A DNA stretch of 51,752 nucleotides from Bacillus sp. FJAT-28004 (GTDB lineage: Bacteria; Bacillota; Bacilli; Paenibacillales; Paenibacillaceae), in the NCBI RefSeq assembly GCF_001280845.1, contig NZ_LGHP01000001.1:4329712-4381463 (forward strand). Reading direction: 5' to 3'. Under the pieces are notes generated by a model. It searched no databases. It worked only from the letters and a program-made list of their open reading frames with translations, and was not told the DNA's origin. Numbering within the stretch: the stretch's first letter is position 1; each line of letters opens with the position of its first letter. Both the position numbers and the translations under genes were made by a program. Below are positions 17,535-26,480 of this stretch, piece after piece.

Positions 17535-18980
17535 TTGCGCAAAAATATGTGGGTATACACACGTTTGGTTTTATCAATGCTTTTGCCGTTGGTAGGCTAT
17601 TTCGTGTTGCGAGGTACGGAGCTTGATAAGAGTGTAAGCGCGCCTCAAGAACATTTTTATATCGTCACACTAGTTGCAACGCTATCACTGATCCTTGCAA
17701 TTGCTGTAGGATTCGTCGCCATAACGATGCGTAATATTAAGATTAGTTTTCTATCGTTATCTTATGTATCACTATCAGCTTTGTTTGTTCTGCACGGCTT
17801 ATCTACTCCTGGTTTTTTAACGCATCACTCAAGTACTGCAGGCAGCACTGCTCAGCTTAGCGTTATACTGGCGGTTGTATGGTTGTGGTTGTCCTCTATA
17901 TCTGTTGATCAGCCTCTCATCAAATGGTTTGCGCAATGGCAGCGAATACTATTGCCTATATGGACATTCCTGCTCCTTGCTCTGTGCACCATCCTTTGGT
18001 TTAATCCGGACCTTATATTATTACTGCATCTTAAGGAATTACCGATGAAATGGCTCGCAAGCCTATTCACGATTAGTTTGAATGGCTGGACGATTTACCG
18101 GTATTTCCAGGCTTACCTATCCTCCCGTTTTCCATTACAGCTCGCCATTGTGTACAGCTCAGGCTGGATGATTATCGCGCAGCTTATTATCGTGACTGGA
18201 GAGACTTGGAATATAAGCTGGTGGCTTTACCATTTCCTATTGCTTGGTTCTGTTATCGTCATGGTTTGGGGCATTGTGAATCAATATGTCAGCTCGAAGT
18301 CCATTACAGCCTCCATTAAGCTGATGTTCCGCGCCAATCCGCGCGATTGGATCAACACTTATATGTCTTCAAGCGTTCGAGAATTGGTTATGACAACGGA
18401 AGCACGTGATTCTTACACGGCAGGCCATAACTACCGGGTGGCCCTTTATGCTTTGAAGTTAGGCGAGGAGCTTTCACTCAGCTCTGCTGAACTCAGAGCG
18501 ATCGCGCAGGGCGGATTAGTCCATGACGTTGGCAAATTGCGAATACCGGATACGATTTTGAACAAGCCAGGCAAGCTTACACCGCAGGAACGTGAAATTA
18601 TTGAAGTGCATCCCGTATCGGGCTACGATTTATGCAAAAGATTAGGTTTTATGCCGGAAGAGCTATCCGTTATCCGTTCTCATCATGAAAAGTGGGATGG
18701 CAGCGGCTATCCCGATCAGCTTGCAGGTGAGCAGATACCGCTTCTTGCGCGGGTGACAGCTGTTGCGGATGTTTATGATGCGTTGACCTCGTCGCGATCT
18801 TACCGCAAGGCGATGTCACATGATGCAGCAATGGAAATCATTCTTAAGGATAGCGGACGCCATTTCGACCCGCTTTGCGTTAAGGCATGGGAGCGGCTTG
18901 TTCGGGAGCAAACGAGCTTTTTCGAGGAAACAGTACGAAACAGTCCGCACTTGAAGCTGGAGAAAAGACTGATCAAATAG
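17535..18980 (+). CDS. Membrane HD-GYP domain protein (predicted c-di-GMP phosphodiesterase)
   Basis: 481 residues. The first 260 form about eight hydrophobic helices, a membrane sensor module I cannot name. The C-terminal half is an HD-GYP domain: HDVGK (H330), PGKLTPQEREIIEVHP, HHEKWDGSGYPDQLAGEQIP (GYP at 391-393) and AVADVYDALTSSRSYR. All signature residues are present, so c-di-GMP hydrolysis to GMP or pGpG is likely. The start is TTG 17535, with TAGGAGG and a nine-base gap upstream; the 28 earlier residues (MKLCILRLPQ...) are not credible. It is divergent from the prsA-like gene. Confidence 0.85.
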   Translation: MRKNMWVYTRLVLSMLLPLVGYFVLRGTELDKSVSAPQEHFYIVTLVATLSLILAIAVGFVAITMRNIKISFLSLSYVSLSALFVLHGLSTPGFLTHHSSTAGSTAQLSVILAVVWLWLSSISVDQPLIKWFAQWQRILLPIWTFLLLALCTILWFNPDLILLLHLKELPMKWLASLFTISLNGWTIYRYFQAYLSSRFPLQLAIVYSSGWMIIAQLIIVTGETWNISWWLYHFLLLGSVIVMVWGIVNQYVSSKSITASIKLMFRANPRDWINTYMSSSVRELVMTTEARDSYTAGHNYRVALYALKLGEELSLSSAELRAIAQGGLVHDVGKLRIPDTILNKPGKLTPQEREIIEVHPVSGYDLCKRLGFMPEELSVIRSHHEKWDGSGYPDQLAGEQIPLLARVTAVADVYDALTSSRSYRKAMSHDAAMEIILKDSGRHFDPLCVKAWERLVREQTSFFEETVRNSPHLKLEKRLIK

Positions 18981-19087
18981 TCGCATTTCCATTTGCATAG
19001 TTACAGTTGTACAATAGACGGGAAGCGGCTTGATGATTGTAAACGAGCAATGAGCGTTTCTAATAACGGCTTGGGGGAATATCGAAC

Positions 19088-20083
19088 ATGACCTATTTAG
19101 CGGCTAATAATCGGTATGAGAGCATGAAGTATAATCGTGTTGGACGAAGCGGCTTAAAGCTGCCGGCTATTTCCTTAGGATTGTGGCATAATTTCGGCGG
19201 CATTGACCGTCTTGAGAATGGACGTGCAATGGTACGGCGTGCATTTGATTTAGGCATTACACATTTCGATCTTGCGAATAACTATGGACCGCCTCCAGGC
19301 TCAGCAGAAGAAACATTTGGCCAAATACTTAAACAAGATTTTGCAGCCTATCGTGATGAGCTTATCATATCCACCAAAGCGGGTTACTATATGTGGGAAG
19401 GCCCATATGGCGAATGGGGCTCGCGTAAATATTTGGTTTCCAGCCTGGATCAGAGCCTGAAACGGATGAACCTCGACTACGTCGATATTTTTTATCACCA
19501 TCGTCCAGATCCGGATACACCGCTAGAAGAGACAATGGGGGCTCTTGATCATATTGTACGGCAAGGAAAAGCGCTGTATGTTGGCGTTTCGAATTACAAT
19601 CCGGAGCAAACGGCTAAAGCCGCAGCTATTCTGAAGGAACTTGGTACCCCTTTCCTTATTCATCAGCCGTCCTACTCCATGTTTAACCGCTGGATCGAGA
19701 ATGGTCTGCAGGATGTTTTGGATGAGGAAGGCATTGGTTCGATCGTATTTTCTCCGCTTGCTGGAGGTTTGCTCACGAATCGTTATTTGAACGGCGTTCC
19801 TGTCGATTCTCGCGCTGGAGGACCAAGCGTGTTCCTGAAGGCAGATCATATTACGGATAACACGTTGAGCAAAATTAAGCAGCTGAATGAGATTGCACAG
19901 GAACGTGGACAATCGCTTGCTCAAATGTCTCTCGCTTGGGTACTTAGAGGTGGAAGAGTAACCTCGGCTTTGATCGGAGCAAGCCGTGTAGAACAAATTG
20001 ATGATAATGTCGCAGCTTTGAGCCGTCTTGATTTCAGCGACGAGGAGCTTAGCCGTATCGAATCGGTGCTTGCAGCCGACTAG
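19088..20083 (+). CDS. Aldo/keto reductase, YghZ/Gpr type
   Basis: 331 residues. The N terminus NRYESMKYNRVGRSGLKLPA followed by ISLGLWHNFGG is the hallmark of the YghZ subgroup, NADPH-dependent reductases that act on L-glyceraldehyde 3-phosphate and methylglyoxal in Escherichia coli. The catalytic tetrad is visible: Asp and Tyr in FDLANNYGPPPG, Lys in IISTKAGY, His in IFYHHRPDPDTP. The NADP-binding end GASRVEQIDDNVAAL is present. It is monocistronic, with a strong terminator after it. A role in aldehyde detoxification is an inference. Confidence 0.85.
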   Translation: MTYLAANNRYESMKYNRVGRSGLKLPAISLGLWHNFGGIDRLENGRAMVRRAFDLGITHFDLANNYGPPPGSAEETFGQILKQDFAAYRDELIISTKAGYYMWEGPYGEWGSRKYLVSSLDQSLKRMNLDYVDIFYHHRPDPDTPLEETMGALDHIVRQGKALYVGVSNYNPEQTAKAAAILKELGTPFLIHQPSYSMFNRWIENGLQDVLDEEGIGSIVFSPLAGGLLTNRYLNGVPVDSRAGGPSVFLKADHITDNTLSKIKQLNEIAQERGQSLAQMSLAWVLRGGRVTSALIGASRVEQIDDNVAALSRLDFSDEELSRIESVLAAD

Positions 20084-20102
20084 CTAGATATAAATATAAT
20101 GA

Positions 20103-20157
20103 AACGCTAGAGCAGCTAACCGCAATATTGCGGCATGCAGACTCTAGCGTTTTTTTG
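20103..20157 (+). terminator. Terminator after the aldo/keto reductase, with internal perfect palindrome
   Basis: Outer stem AACGCTAGAG/CTCTAGCGTT, internal 14-bp palindrome CCGCAATATTGCGG, then seven T residues. Confidence 0.85.
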
Positions 20158-20240
20158 TTATCCAAATAATAGATGAAAGAGATATAATAGTGTCAATATC
20201 GGGCGAATTTTGCTCATGCGTAGCGGAAGGTGGAAGTGGT

Positions 20241-23200
20241 TTGAAAAAAATGTCGTTGCGTACAAAAGGTTTGATCTTTATCGTTCTTATTTCTTTCTTC
20301 CCGCTGTTAATTGCCGGAGTGGGCAACTATTCCGCGGTCAAGGATGCGATGCTTAAATCCGAAATAGAGAAGACAAGCAGCATGGAAAACAAACGTGCTA
20401 ATGAATTGGCATCATGGATGGCTATCCGCAAGGCGGAGGTTGTGGTGATGAGCCGAACAGAGGTTGTCCGTTTTGGAACAGATGAGGAGCGTCTTCGTTA
20501 CTTTGGGCGTGAGCTCATTCGCGGCGGCTTCATTTACCATTCCATTGGGTATATTGACGAGTCTGGCATAAGCTTGCGTACTGACGGCATACGAAGGGAT
20601 ATGAGCAAGGAGCCGTTTTACCAAGAGGCCATTACGGGTCAGGTGGTCATTACGGACCCTTTCAAACCTTCATTCTCAGATGTTACGCAATCGCTTATTG
20701 TTGTGCCCGTATATGGGGCAAAGAATGAACTCCAAGGGGTTGTCTATGCCTCTATTGTATTCGCTACACTACAGCCATTCATTGAATTTGCTGGTGATCA
20801 TTCGGTTATTCGCATGTTTAATGATGAAGGCGGCATCATTTATTGCTCGGATGACAAAGAAATGATGAGCAAAAGCTTAGATGACGAGCAGTCTACCTTG
20901 TCACCCATCGCGGATAAGATGCTTAGCTCCAATGAGGGTGTTTCGAAAATTAGCATAGCAGGCAATTCATATGCGGTTTTCCATACGAAGGTGAGTGAAA
21001 CGCCATGGCGATTTGCACTACAAGAACCGATGTCCAAGCTGAAGGAAGAAGTAAAGCCAATCTTCTGGCGTATTTTCACGACGATTGCTGTCTCGGAAGC
21101 GATTATTGTTATCTTTTTCTTCCTCTACTTCGAACGTATTGTGAAACGGTTAGAACGTATTTTGGGCGTTACGGAGCAGGCTGCAGCGGGGAGCTTCGAG
21201 GCTGAGCATCTTGAGGTTGAGCCGTATGATGAGATCGGTCAGCTTGGCCATTCCGTGAACGGCATGATGGAGCATTTACAAGAAATGTTCGATCGTCTTG
21301 AAGCAATCATCAATCAAAATCAGTATGGATTTATTGTGCTTGATGATCAGTATAAGGTCTCCTATCTGAATAAAACAGCAGAAGAGATGCTGGGTTATAA
21401 GACTTCGGAGTTAGCTGGAAGTGCTACACCGTTGTTGTTCATGGATCTTGATGAGATTCGCTTGGAAGCCGAGAAGCTTACAGAACAGCTCGGCAGAACG
21501 ATTCAGCCGGGTCTTGAGGTATTCAAGGAACTCCGCAGCGAAAGCTTCTCCTATGAGCGAGAATGGACCTTTATCCATAAAGATGGAACACGAATTCCGA
21601 CGCTGCACAGCTCGAACGGTTTGCGTGATCGCAATGGACGGTTCTCCGGTGTTGTAGGCATGGTTCTCGATATTTCTGACCGCAAACATGTGGAGAAGGC
21701 GCGCAACCGTTTGCTCGACATTGTCGAGTCGGCCAAGGATTTAATAGCCTCCGTTAGCTCGGAAGGCAAGCTCGTTTATATGAATGGGGCAGGCAGAGAA
21801 ATGCTGGGCTTGCAAAGCAGCGCGGATGAGGTACATATGGTAGAAGAATATTCTCATCCGGAAATGTATACGGAGCTTGTGAGAGGAGCCACATTAGCCA
21901 AGAAATTCGGTTATTGGGAAAGCGACGCTCAGTTGTTGAAGAGAAATGGCGAACCGCTGCACGTATCCATGGTCATCGTTCCACATCAGGATGAAGACAC
22001 CGGAGAGCTGTTTTTCTCATGTATAGCAAGAGATATTTCGGAGCAGAAGATGGTGCAGGAGAAGCTTGTTCGCGCTACGCAAGAAGCAGAGGAAGCGAAC
22101 CAAGCGAAGAGCCGATTCCTTGCATTGATGAGCCATGAGATACGCACCCCGCTTAATGGAATAATCGGCTTGACGCAATTAATGCGCAAAACAGGGTTGT
22201 CTGCGTCACAGAAGGATTACATGGACAAGATGAATACGTCGTCGGAGACGCTGCTGCGAATTATTAATGATATTTTGGATTTCTCCAAAATTGAAGCAGG
22301 CAAGGTGGATATTGAACGTCGGCCGTTCCAACCAGAGGAACTGATGCACCGGATAACCGATCAATTAAGCGTATTTATGGGCGGTAAAGAGCAGTTTGAA
22401 TTTATTATTGATACACCAGAGGATTTGCCGCAAACGATTATTGGCGATGCCCTGCGTCTTGAACAGGTTTTGCTCAATTTATGCATGAACGCGATCAAGT
22501 TCACGAATAGAGGAAAAGTAAGGCTGAAGCTGGAGCTGGTGGAGGAGACGGATAAAGGAGTAAGCGTGAAGTTCATCATCTCTGATACGGGGATTGGGAT
22601 GAGCGAGGCGCAAGTTCAGAAGCTGTTTAAACCATTTACGCAAGCCGATGGATCAACAACTCGGAAGTTTGGTGGAACAGGTCTTGGACTTGTCATATCG
22701 AAATCATTTGTTGAATTAATGGGAGGTAAACTGAAGGTTTCTAGCGAAGCGCTCGTTGGAAGCATGTTTTCCTTTACGCTGCCATTCACCGTTATTCATA
22801 AGTATACGGAAACGCGGTTGCAGGCTCATCAGGATTTATTGGAGCAGCCTGTGTGGATCGTAGAGGATGATGACGAGATGCGAGTGCACTGGAGTGATAT
22901 TGTCGAATCCTTCGGCTTGACGCCAATTCCATTCCATTCTTGGAAAATGGCTAGAGATCGCCTGCGCCGCATTGGAGCTGGTGCATTGCCTAAGCTCATC
23001 GTACTGGATATGGAGATGCCGGATATGTACGGTGCAGAAACCTGGCTCGAATTCCACCGCGATGCGGAACTAGCCGGCGTCAAAACCATTGCAATGACAA
23101 CCTCCTATGGACGCGATGAAATGATGCAGCTTCCTGTTGAGCAAAGACCGGTCACATTGTTAATTAAGCCGATCATGCGAACGGCTATGCTTCGTGCAAT

Positions 23201-24101
23201 TGAAAGTGTTCTCGATTATAAGGGCTCTGATGTGAATGAACAAGAAATCGAGGCGCTCGTAGCGACGGTTCAACAAAACATGACAAATACGCGGATATTG
23301 TTAGCAGAGGACAATAAGATTAATCAACTGGTGGCGATAGAAATTTTGAAGGAGCGGGGTTACGAGGTTGGCTTAGCTGAGAATGGCGAAGAAGTGCTGA
23401 ATAAGCTCGCTGAAGAGCGCTGGGATATTATTTTGATTGATATTCATATGCCCGTCATGGATGGATCGGATGCGGTTCGCATCATCCGTACGCAATCTGA
23501 GTACGATCATATCCCGATCATTGCCGTAACTGCAAACGTGCTTCGCAATGATCACGAACGTTATTTGAAGCTTGGCATGAACGATGTAGTGACGAAGCCG
23601 ATTTCCTCCGAGCGGCTGCATAATGTTATTTCCTATTGGCTCAAGGAAGTCAGCAGTCCGAACATACAGCCAGTCGCCAAGGCTGGTTTGAAAGAACGCT
23701 CACGTACATTAGAAGCAGCGAATAGAGAGCCATTGCCATCTATTGATGGGATGGACGTTGAAAGCGCGCTGGCGAGAGTAAATGGAAAACTCCCAATTTT
23801 GCTGCATATGATGGAGCAATTTATGCTTGATTACGATTCCTTCGCTGATCAGCTTCGTATGATGGTCAAGCAATCGGAGCTAACAATTGTCAAACGAATG
23901 GCTCATACCCTAAAGGGGGCTGCTGGATATTTATCTGCCTATGATTTGTTAGAGGCAGCCTGCGAAGTAGAGCGTATTGTGAAGCAGCCGGAGCTTGAAT
24001 CGGACAATTTGCAAAACGCTATTATTGAGCTGGAAGTGGCGTTAAAACGGCTTTTGGAAGGGCTTCGAAATGCAAAAGAGGTATTCGACAATAAAACCTA
24101 A
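20241..24101 (+). CDS. Large hybrid sensor kinase: dCache-HAMP-PAS-PAS-HisKA-HATPase-REC-REC-Hpt
   Basis: About 1286 residues. Helix 1 (about 10-28), an extracytoplasmic dCache domain to about 272, helix 2 (about 283-302), HAMP, two PAS domains (about 360-610), HisKA with H632 in LALMSHEIRTPLNG, HATPase, two receivers (D923 in LIVLDMEMPD, D1067 in LIDIHMPVMDG) and a C-terminal Hpt domain (H1222 in MAHTLKGAAG). All phosphotransfer residues are present, so it can run an internal His-Asp-Asp-His relay and hand phosphate to a separate regulator; the OmpR protein 107 bp downstream is the natural candidate. TTG 20241 is chosen because AAGGTGG lies eight bases before it; ATG 20250 is also possible. 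The ligand is unknown. Confidence 0.85.
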   Translation: MKKMSLRTKGLIFIVLISFFPLLIAGVGNYSAVKDAMLKSEIEKTSSMENKRANELASWMAIRKAEVVVMSRTEVVRFGTDEERLRYFGRELIRGGFIYHSIGYIDESGISLRTDGIRRDMSKEPFYQEAITGQVVITDPFKPSFSDVTQSLIVVPVYGAKNELQGVVYASIVFATLQPFIEFAGDHSVIRMFNDEGGIIYCSDDKEMMSKSLDDEQSTLSPIADKMLSSNEGVSKISIAGNSYAVFHTKVSETPWRFALQEPMSKLKEEVKPIFWRIFTTIAVSEAIIVIFFFLYFERIVKRLERILGVTEQAAAGSFEAEHLEVEPYDEIGQLGHSVNGMMEHLQEMFDRLEAIINQNQYGFIVLDDQYKVSYLNKTAEEMLGYKTSELAGSATPLLFMDLDEIRLEAEKLTEQLGRTIQPGLEVFKELRSESFSYEREWTFIHKDGTRIPTLHSSNGLRDRNGRFSGVVGMVLDISDRKHVEKARNRLLDIVESAKDLIASVSSEGKLVYMNGAGREMLGLQSSADEVHMVEEYSHPEMYTELVRGATLAKKFGYWESDAQLLKRNGEPLHVSMVIVPHQDEDTGELFFSCIARDISEQKMVQEKLVRATQEAEEANQAKSRFLALMSHEIRTPLNGIIGLTQLMRKTGLSASQKDYMDKMNTSSETLLRIINDILDFSKIEAGKVDIERRPFQPEELMHRITDQLSVFMGGKEQFEFIIDTPEDLPQTIIGDALRLEQVLLNLCMNAIKFTNRGKVRLKLELVEETDKGVSVKFIISDTGIGMSEAQVQKLFKPFTQADGSTTRKFGGTGLGLVISKSFVELMGGKLKVSSEALVGSMFSFTLPFTVIHKYTETRLQAHQDLLEQPVWIVEDDDEMRVHWSDIVESFGLTPIPFHSWKMARDRLRRIGAGALPKLIVLDMEMPDMYGAETWLEFHRDAELAGVKTIAMTTSYGRDEMMQLPVEQRPVTLLIKPIMRTAMLRAIESVLDYKGSDVNEQEIEALVATVQQNMTNTRILLAEDNKINQLVAIEILKERGYEVGLAENGEEVLNKLAEERWDIILIDIHMPVMDGSDAVRIIRTQSEYDHIPIIAVTANVLRNDHERYLKLGMNDVVTKPISSERLHNVISYWLKEVSSPNIQPVAKAGLKERSRTLEAANREPLPSIDGMDVESALARVNGKLPILLHMMEQFMLDYDSFADQLRMMVKQSELTIVKRMAHTLKGAAGYLSAYDLLEAACEVERIVKQPELESDNLQNAIIELEVALKRLLEGLRNAKEVFDNKT

Positions 24102-24147
24102 CAAATTTCTAACAAGTATTGTTCCTTTAATGACGTTAAGGTATAGT
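24098..24147 (+). promoter_or_regulatory. Promoter of the OmpR regulator with a direct-repeat operator
   Basis: TTGTTC (24119-24124), 17-bp spacer, TATAGT (24142-24147). Just upstream are two CTAACAA repeats (24098-24104 and 24109-24115) exactly 11 bp apart, i.e. CTAACA-N5-CTAACA. This is the geometry of PhoP- or WalR-type binding sites and abuts the -35, as expected for an activator site. The first copy lies over the end of the kinase gene. A further CTAACAA occurs at 24998-25004. Confidence 0.5.
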
Positions 24148-24208
24148 AGAGATACAAAAATTTTTGACAGAAATCTTCAATCCTCAATCCTCAAAAAGGG
24201 TGACGACA

Positions 24209-24937
24209 ATGTATAAGGTTTTAGTTATTGAAGATGACGTCATGATGAGTGATATGCTGTCTATGTATTTATCCGAGGAAGGCTATTCCGTCATGCAAGC
24301 TTATAGAGCGGATGATGGATTAAGAATTGCATCTGAGTTTGATCCTGACTTGGTGCTGCTTGATTTGATCTTGCCCGATCTGGATGGAATGGAAGTTTGT
24401 GCGCTAATTAGAAAGCGCTCTAACGTGCCGATTATGATTCTTTCCATGAAGAGTGAAGTGTCAGAAAGGGTTCAGGCTTTAAAGGCTGGAGCGGATGATT
24501 ACATGTGCAAACCATTCAGCATGCACGAAATGACAGCTAGGGTAGAGGCGTTGATTCGTCGATCGAATACGATGCAGAATGAGACAGCACAGCAGGTTTC
24601 CGCAGCAGTGGAAGTGAACGTGGAGGGTGAACTCATTCAGCTTGATTTTGAGAGACGCCTATTGCTAGTTCGTGGGCAGTTAGTTGAAACAACATTCTCC
24701 GAATATGAGCTGATGAAATTATTTCTTGCGTATCCGGGCAAAGTATTTAGTAGAGAAGAACTTATAAATACGATTCGCGGCTTTGATTCCTTCGTGACAG
24801 ACCGTGCTATAGACGTACATATCGTCAACCTTCGCAAGAAGATTGAATTGAACCCGAAGGAGCCACGGCTAATTCGAACGGTTTGGGGATTTGGCTACAA
24901 GTATACCGCTCCGCATACGAGCATGAATCAAAGTTGA
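24209..24937 (+). CDS. OmpR-family response regulator
   Basis: 242 residues. Receiver domain with E8-D10 pocket, phospho-acceptor D52 in LVLLDLILPDLDG and K in DDYMCKPFSMHEM; C-terminal winged helix with LVETTFSEYELMKLFLAYPG, VTDRAIDVHIVNLRKKIE and the end RTVWGFGYKY. It resembles PhoP/WalR regulators overall but I would not assign either name. ATG 24209 is chosen over GTG/TTG codons upstream because AAAGGGTGA lies just before it. It follows the hybrid kinase in the same direction and has its own promoter with direct repeats, suggesting autoregulation. Confidence 0.88.
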   Translation: MYKVLVIEDDVMMSDMLSMYLSEEGYSVMQAYRADDGLRIASEFDPDLVLLDLILPDLDGMEVCALIRKRSNVPIMILSMKSEVSERVQALKAGADDYMCKPFSMHEMTARVEALIRRSNTMQNETAQQVSAAVEVNVEGELIQLDFERRLLLVRGQLVETTFSEYELMKLFLAYPGKVFSREELINTIRGFDSFVTDRAIDVHIVNLRKKIELNPKEPRLIRTVWGFGYKYTAPHTSMNQS

Positions 24938-24956
24938 ATACCTTTATCTTTTAATA

Positions 24957-24996
24957 AGAATCACTCCTTTGTTGCGGAGTGGTTCTTTTTTTTTTT
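24957..24996 (+). terminator. Terminator after the OmpR regulator
   Basis: AAGAATCACTCC pairs with GGAGTGGTTCTT across an eight-base loop and is followed by eleven T residues. It separates the regulator from the GGDEF-EAL/chemoreceptor pair. Confidence 0.88.
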
Positions 24997-25065
24997 GCTA
25001 ACAAATGATGTAGAAAAATGCTACCTTTGGCCTAATTGTAAGGTTGAATGAATGGGTATTAAATT

Positions 25066-25105
25066 TTCTAACATAGTTCTAAATATCTACCATTAATTTT
25101 TCTAA
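25066..25105 (+). promoter_or_regulatory. TTCTAA direct repeats upstream of the GGDEF-EAL gene
   Basis: TTCTAA occurs at 25066-25071, 25077-25082 (11 bp on) and 25100-25105 (23 bp on), all on one face of the helix and within 60 bp of the gene start. The first is part of TTTTCTAACATA and resembles the CTAACA repeats before the OmpR gene. This is a candidate binding site for that regulator. I could not pick a confident -35/-10 pair. Confidence 0.35.
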
Positions 25106-25120
25106 TAGTTTTATGACAAA

Positions 25121-26479
25121 ATGAGTTTATATAACTGGAATGGAAATGGATGGTGGTCGAACAACATGGATGCGTTGACCGGATTGCCATGTCGCAAAGA
25201 GGCTTTTGCACAGCTCGAATTGGCCGTAAATGTCGTACGGGCAGCAGGCAAGCGGATGGTGGTGGCGTTGGTGGATTTGGATAAATTTTATCGTGTAAAT
25301 GAAACCAAAGGAACAGAGTTTGGCAACCATGTGCTCCTCACGATGGGGCAGCGTTTAGCAGACGCGAGAAAGTCTGCTACGACGGTGAGCAGGGTTGGGG
25401 GAAATCGTTTTTTGGTAGCTATGCCAGTAGAGCAGGATGAAAAACAAAGCTTGCAAGCTGTGGAGGCAATCAAAAATGCGATTGAGCGCCCTATTGATAT
25501 GGACGGAACTGAACTATATTTGACGTCGAGTATTGGGGCTACGCTGTATCCGAAGGATGGACGTACAAGCGAGCAGCTGATATGCCGAGCAGAATCAGCC
25601 TTATATCAATCGAAAGAGCAGGGCGGCAATCGAGCGAAATTTTACAGTTTGGAGGATACGAACCAGCTTAACCGGCGCATCGCTATCGAAGCGGCGCTAA
25701 GACCTGCATTATATTTACAGCAATTCCGTCTCAGCTATCAGCCCATCTATCGTATAACGGACGGCAAGCTTAAAGGATTTGAAGCGCTGCTTCGCTGGCA
25801 GCATCCGGAGCTTGGCGATATTTCACCTTCAGAGATTATACCTATTGCTGAGCATAGCGGTCTAATTGTGGCTATTGGTGAATGGGTGCTTAGAGAATCG
25901 TGCAAAATGCTCGCGAACATGAGTAAATATGGTTTGAATAGTCTTAACATGTCAATTAATATATCTTCTCTTCAGCTGCAAGATCCGACCTTTTCTCAAA
26001 CGGTTCTGAATGTATTAAAGGAGTACCAGCTGCCCCCTTCTTCTTTTGAACTCGAAATAACGGAAAGTAGTGTGCTTCACACCTCAACTGCAGCGATATC
26101 TACACTTAGCTACCTTCGAGCGGCTGGCGTTCGCATCGTCCTTGATGATTTTGGAACAGGTTTCTCCTCTCTCACTAACTTGAATCAATTGCCAATTCAT
26201 TGTCTCAAGATCGATAAGTCGTTCATTAGAAAAATTGATCTGCAAAGCGCTGAGCGCATTATCGTTGAAGGCATTATTAATCTCGTTCATAAGCTAGGAC
26301 TAGAGGTTATTGCCAAAGGTGTAGAGTATAAGGAGCAATACGAATTATTGAGCGAATGGGGTTGCAATTATGTGCAGGGCTTCCTTCTAGGCAAGCCACA
26401 GGAGCCTGACGTACTTGACATATCTATGATACGACGTTCGGAATATTCAGCTGAGAGCAAAGCAAAAGGAGAATTGTAA
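25121..26479 (+). CDS. Degenerate GGDEF-EAL protein, probably a c-di-GMP receptor
   Basis: 452 residues, soluble. The N-terminal GGDEF domain (about 16-170) has GGNRF (93-97) instead of GG(D/E)EF, so cyclase activity is not expected. The EAL domain (about 195-440) keeps E221 in FEALLRW, the Asn of INISS, the Glu of LEITES, DDFG, the Lys of LKIDKSF and the Gln of YVQGFLLGKPQ, but the AEGVE motif reads AKGVE (K399). That Glu corresponds to E352 of RocR, needed for catalysis. A c-di-GMP-binding but non-hydrolysing role, as for LapD or FimX, is therefore likely. The ribosome site is weak for ATG 25121; ATG 25166, in the same frame, is an alternative. The chemoreceptor gene begins one base after its stop. 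Confidence 0.85.
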   Translation: MSLYNWNGNGWWSNNMDALTGLPCRKEAFAQLELAVNVVRAAGKRMVVALVDLDKFYRVNETKGTEFGNHVLLTMGQRLADARKSATTVSRVGGNRFLVAMPVEQDEKQSLQAVEAIKNAIERPIDMDGTELYLTSSIGATLYPKDGRTSEQLICRAESALYQSKEQGGNRAKFYSLEDTNQLNRRIAIEAALRPALYLQQFRLSYQPIYRITDGKLKGFEALLRWQHPELGDISPSEIIPIAEHSGLIVAIGEWVLRESCKMLANMSKYGLNSLNMSINISSLQLQDPTFSQTVLNVLKEYQLPPSSFELEITESSVLHTSTAAISTLSYLRAAGVRIVLDDFGTGFSSLTNLNQLPIHCLKIDKSFIRKIDLQSAERIIVEGIINLVHKLGLEVIAKGVEYKEQYELLSEWGCNYVQGFLLGKPQEPDVLDISMIRRSEYSAESKAKGEL

Positions 26480-26480
26480 A

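Noticed and set aside
25121..26479. Active diguanylate cyclase/phosphodiesterase
   Set aside because: GGNRF and AKGVE remove key catalytic residues; annotating by domain name alone would mislead.
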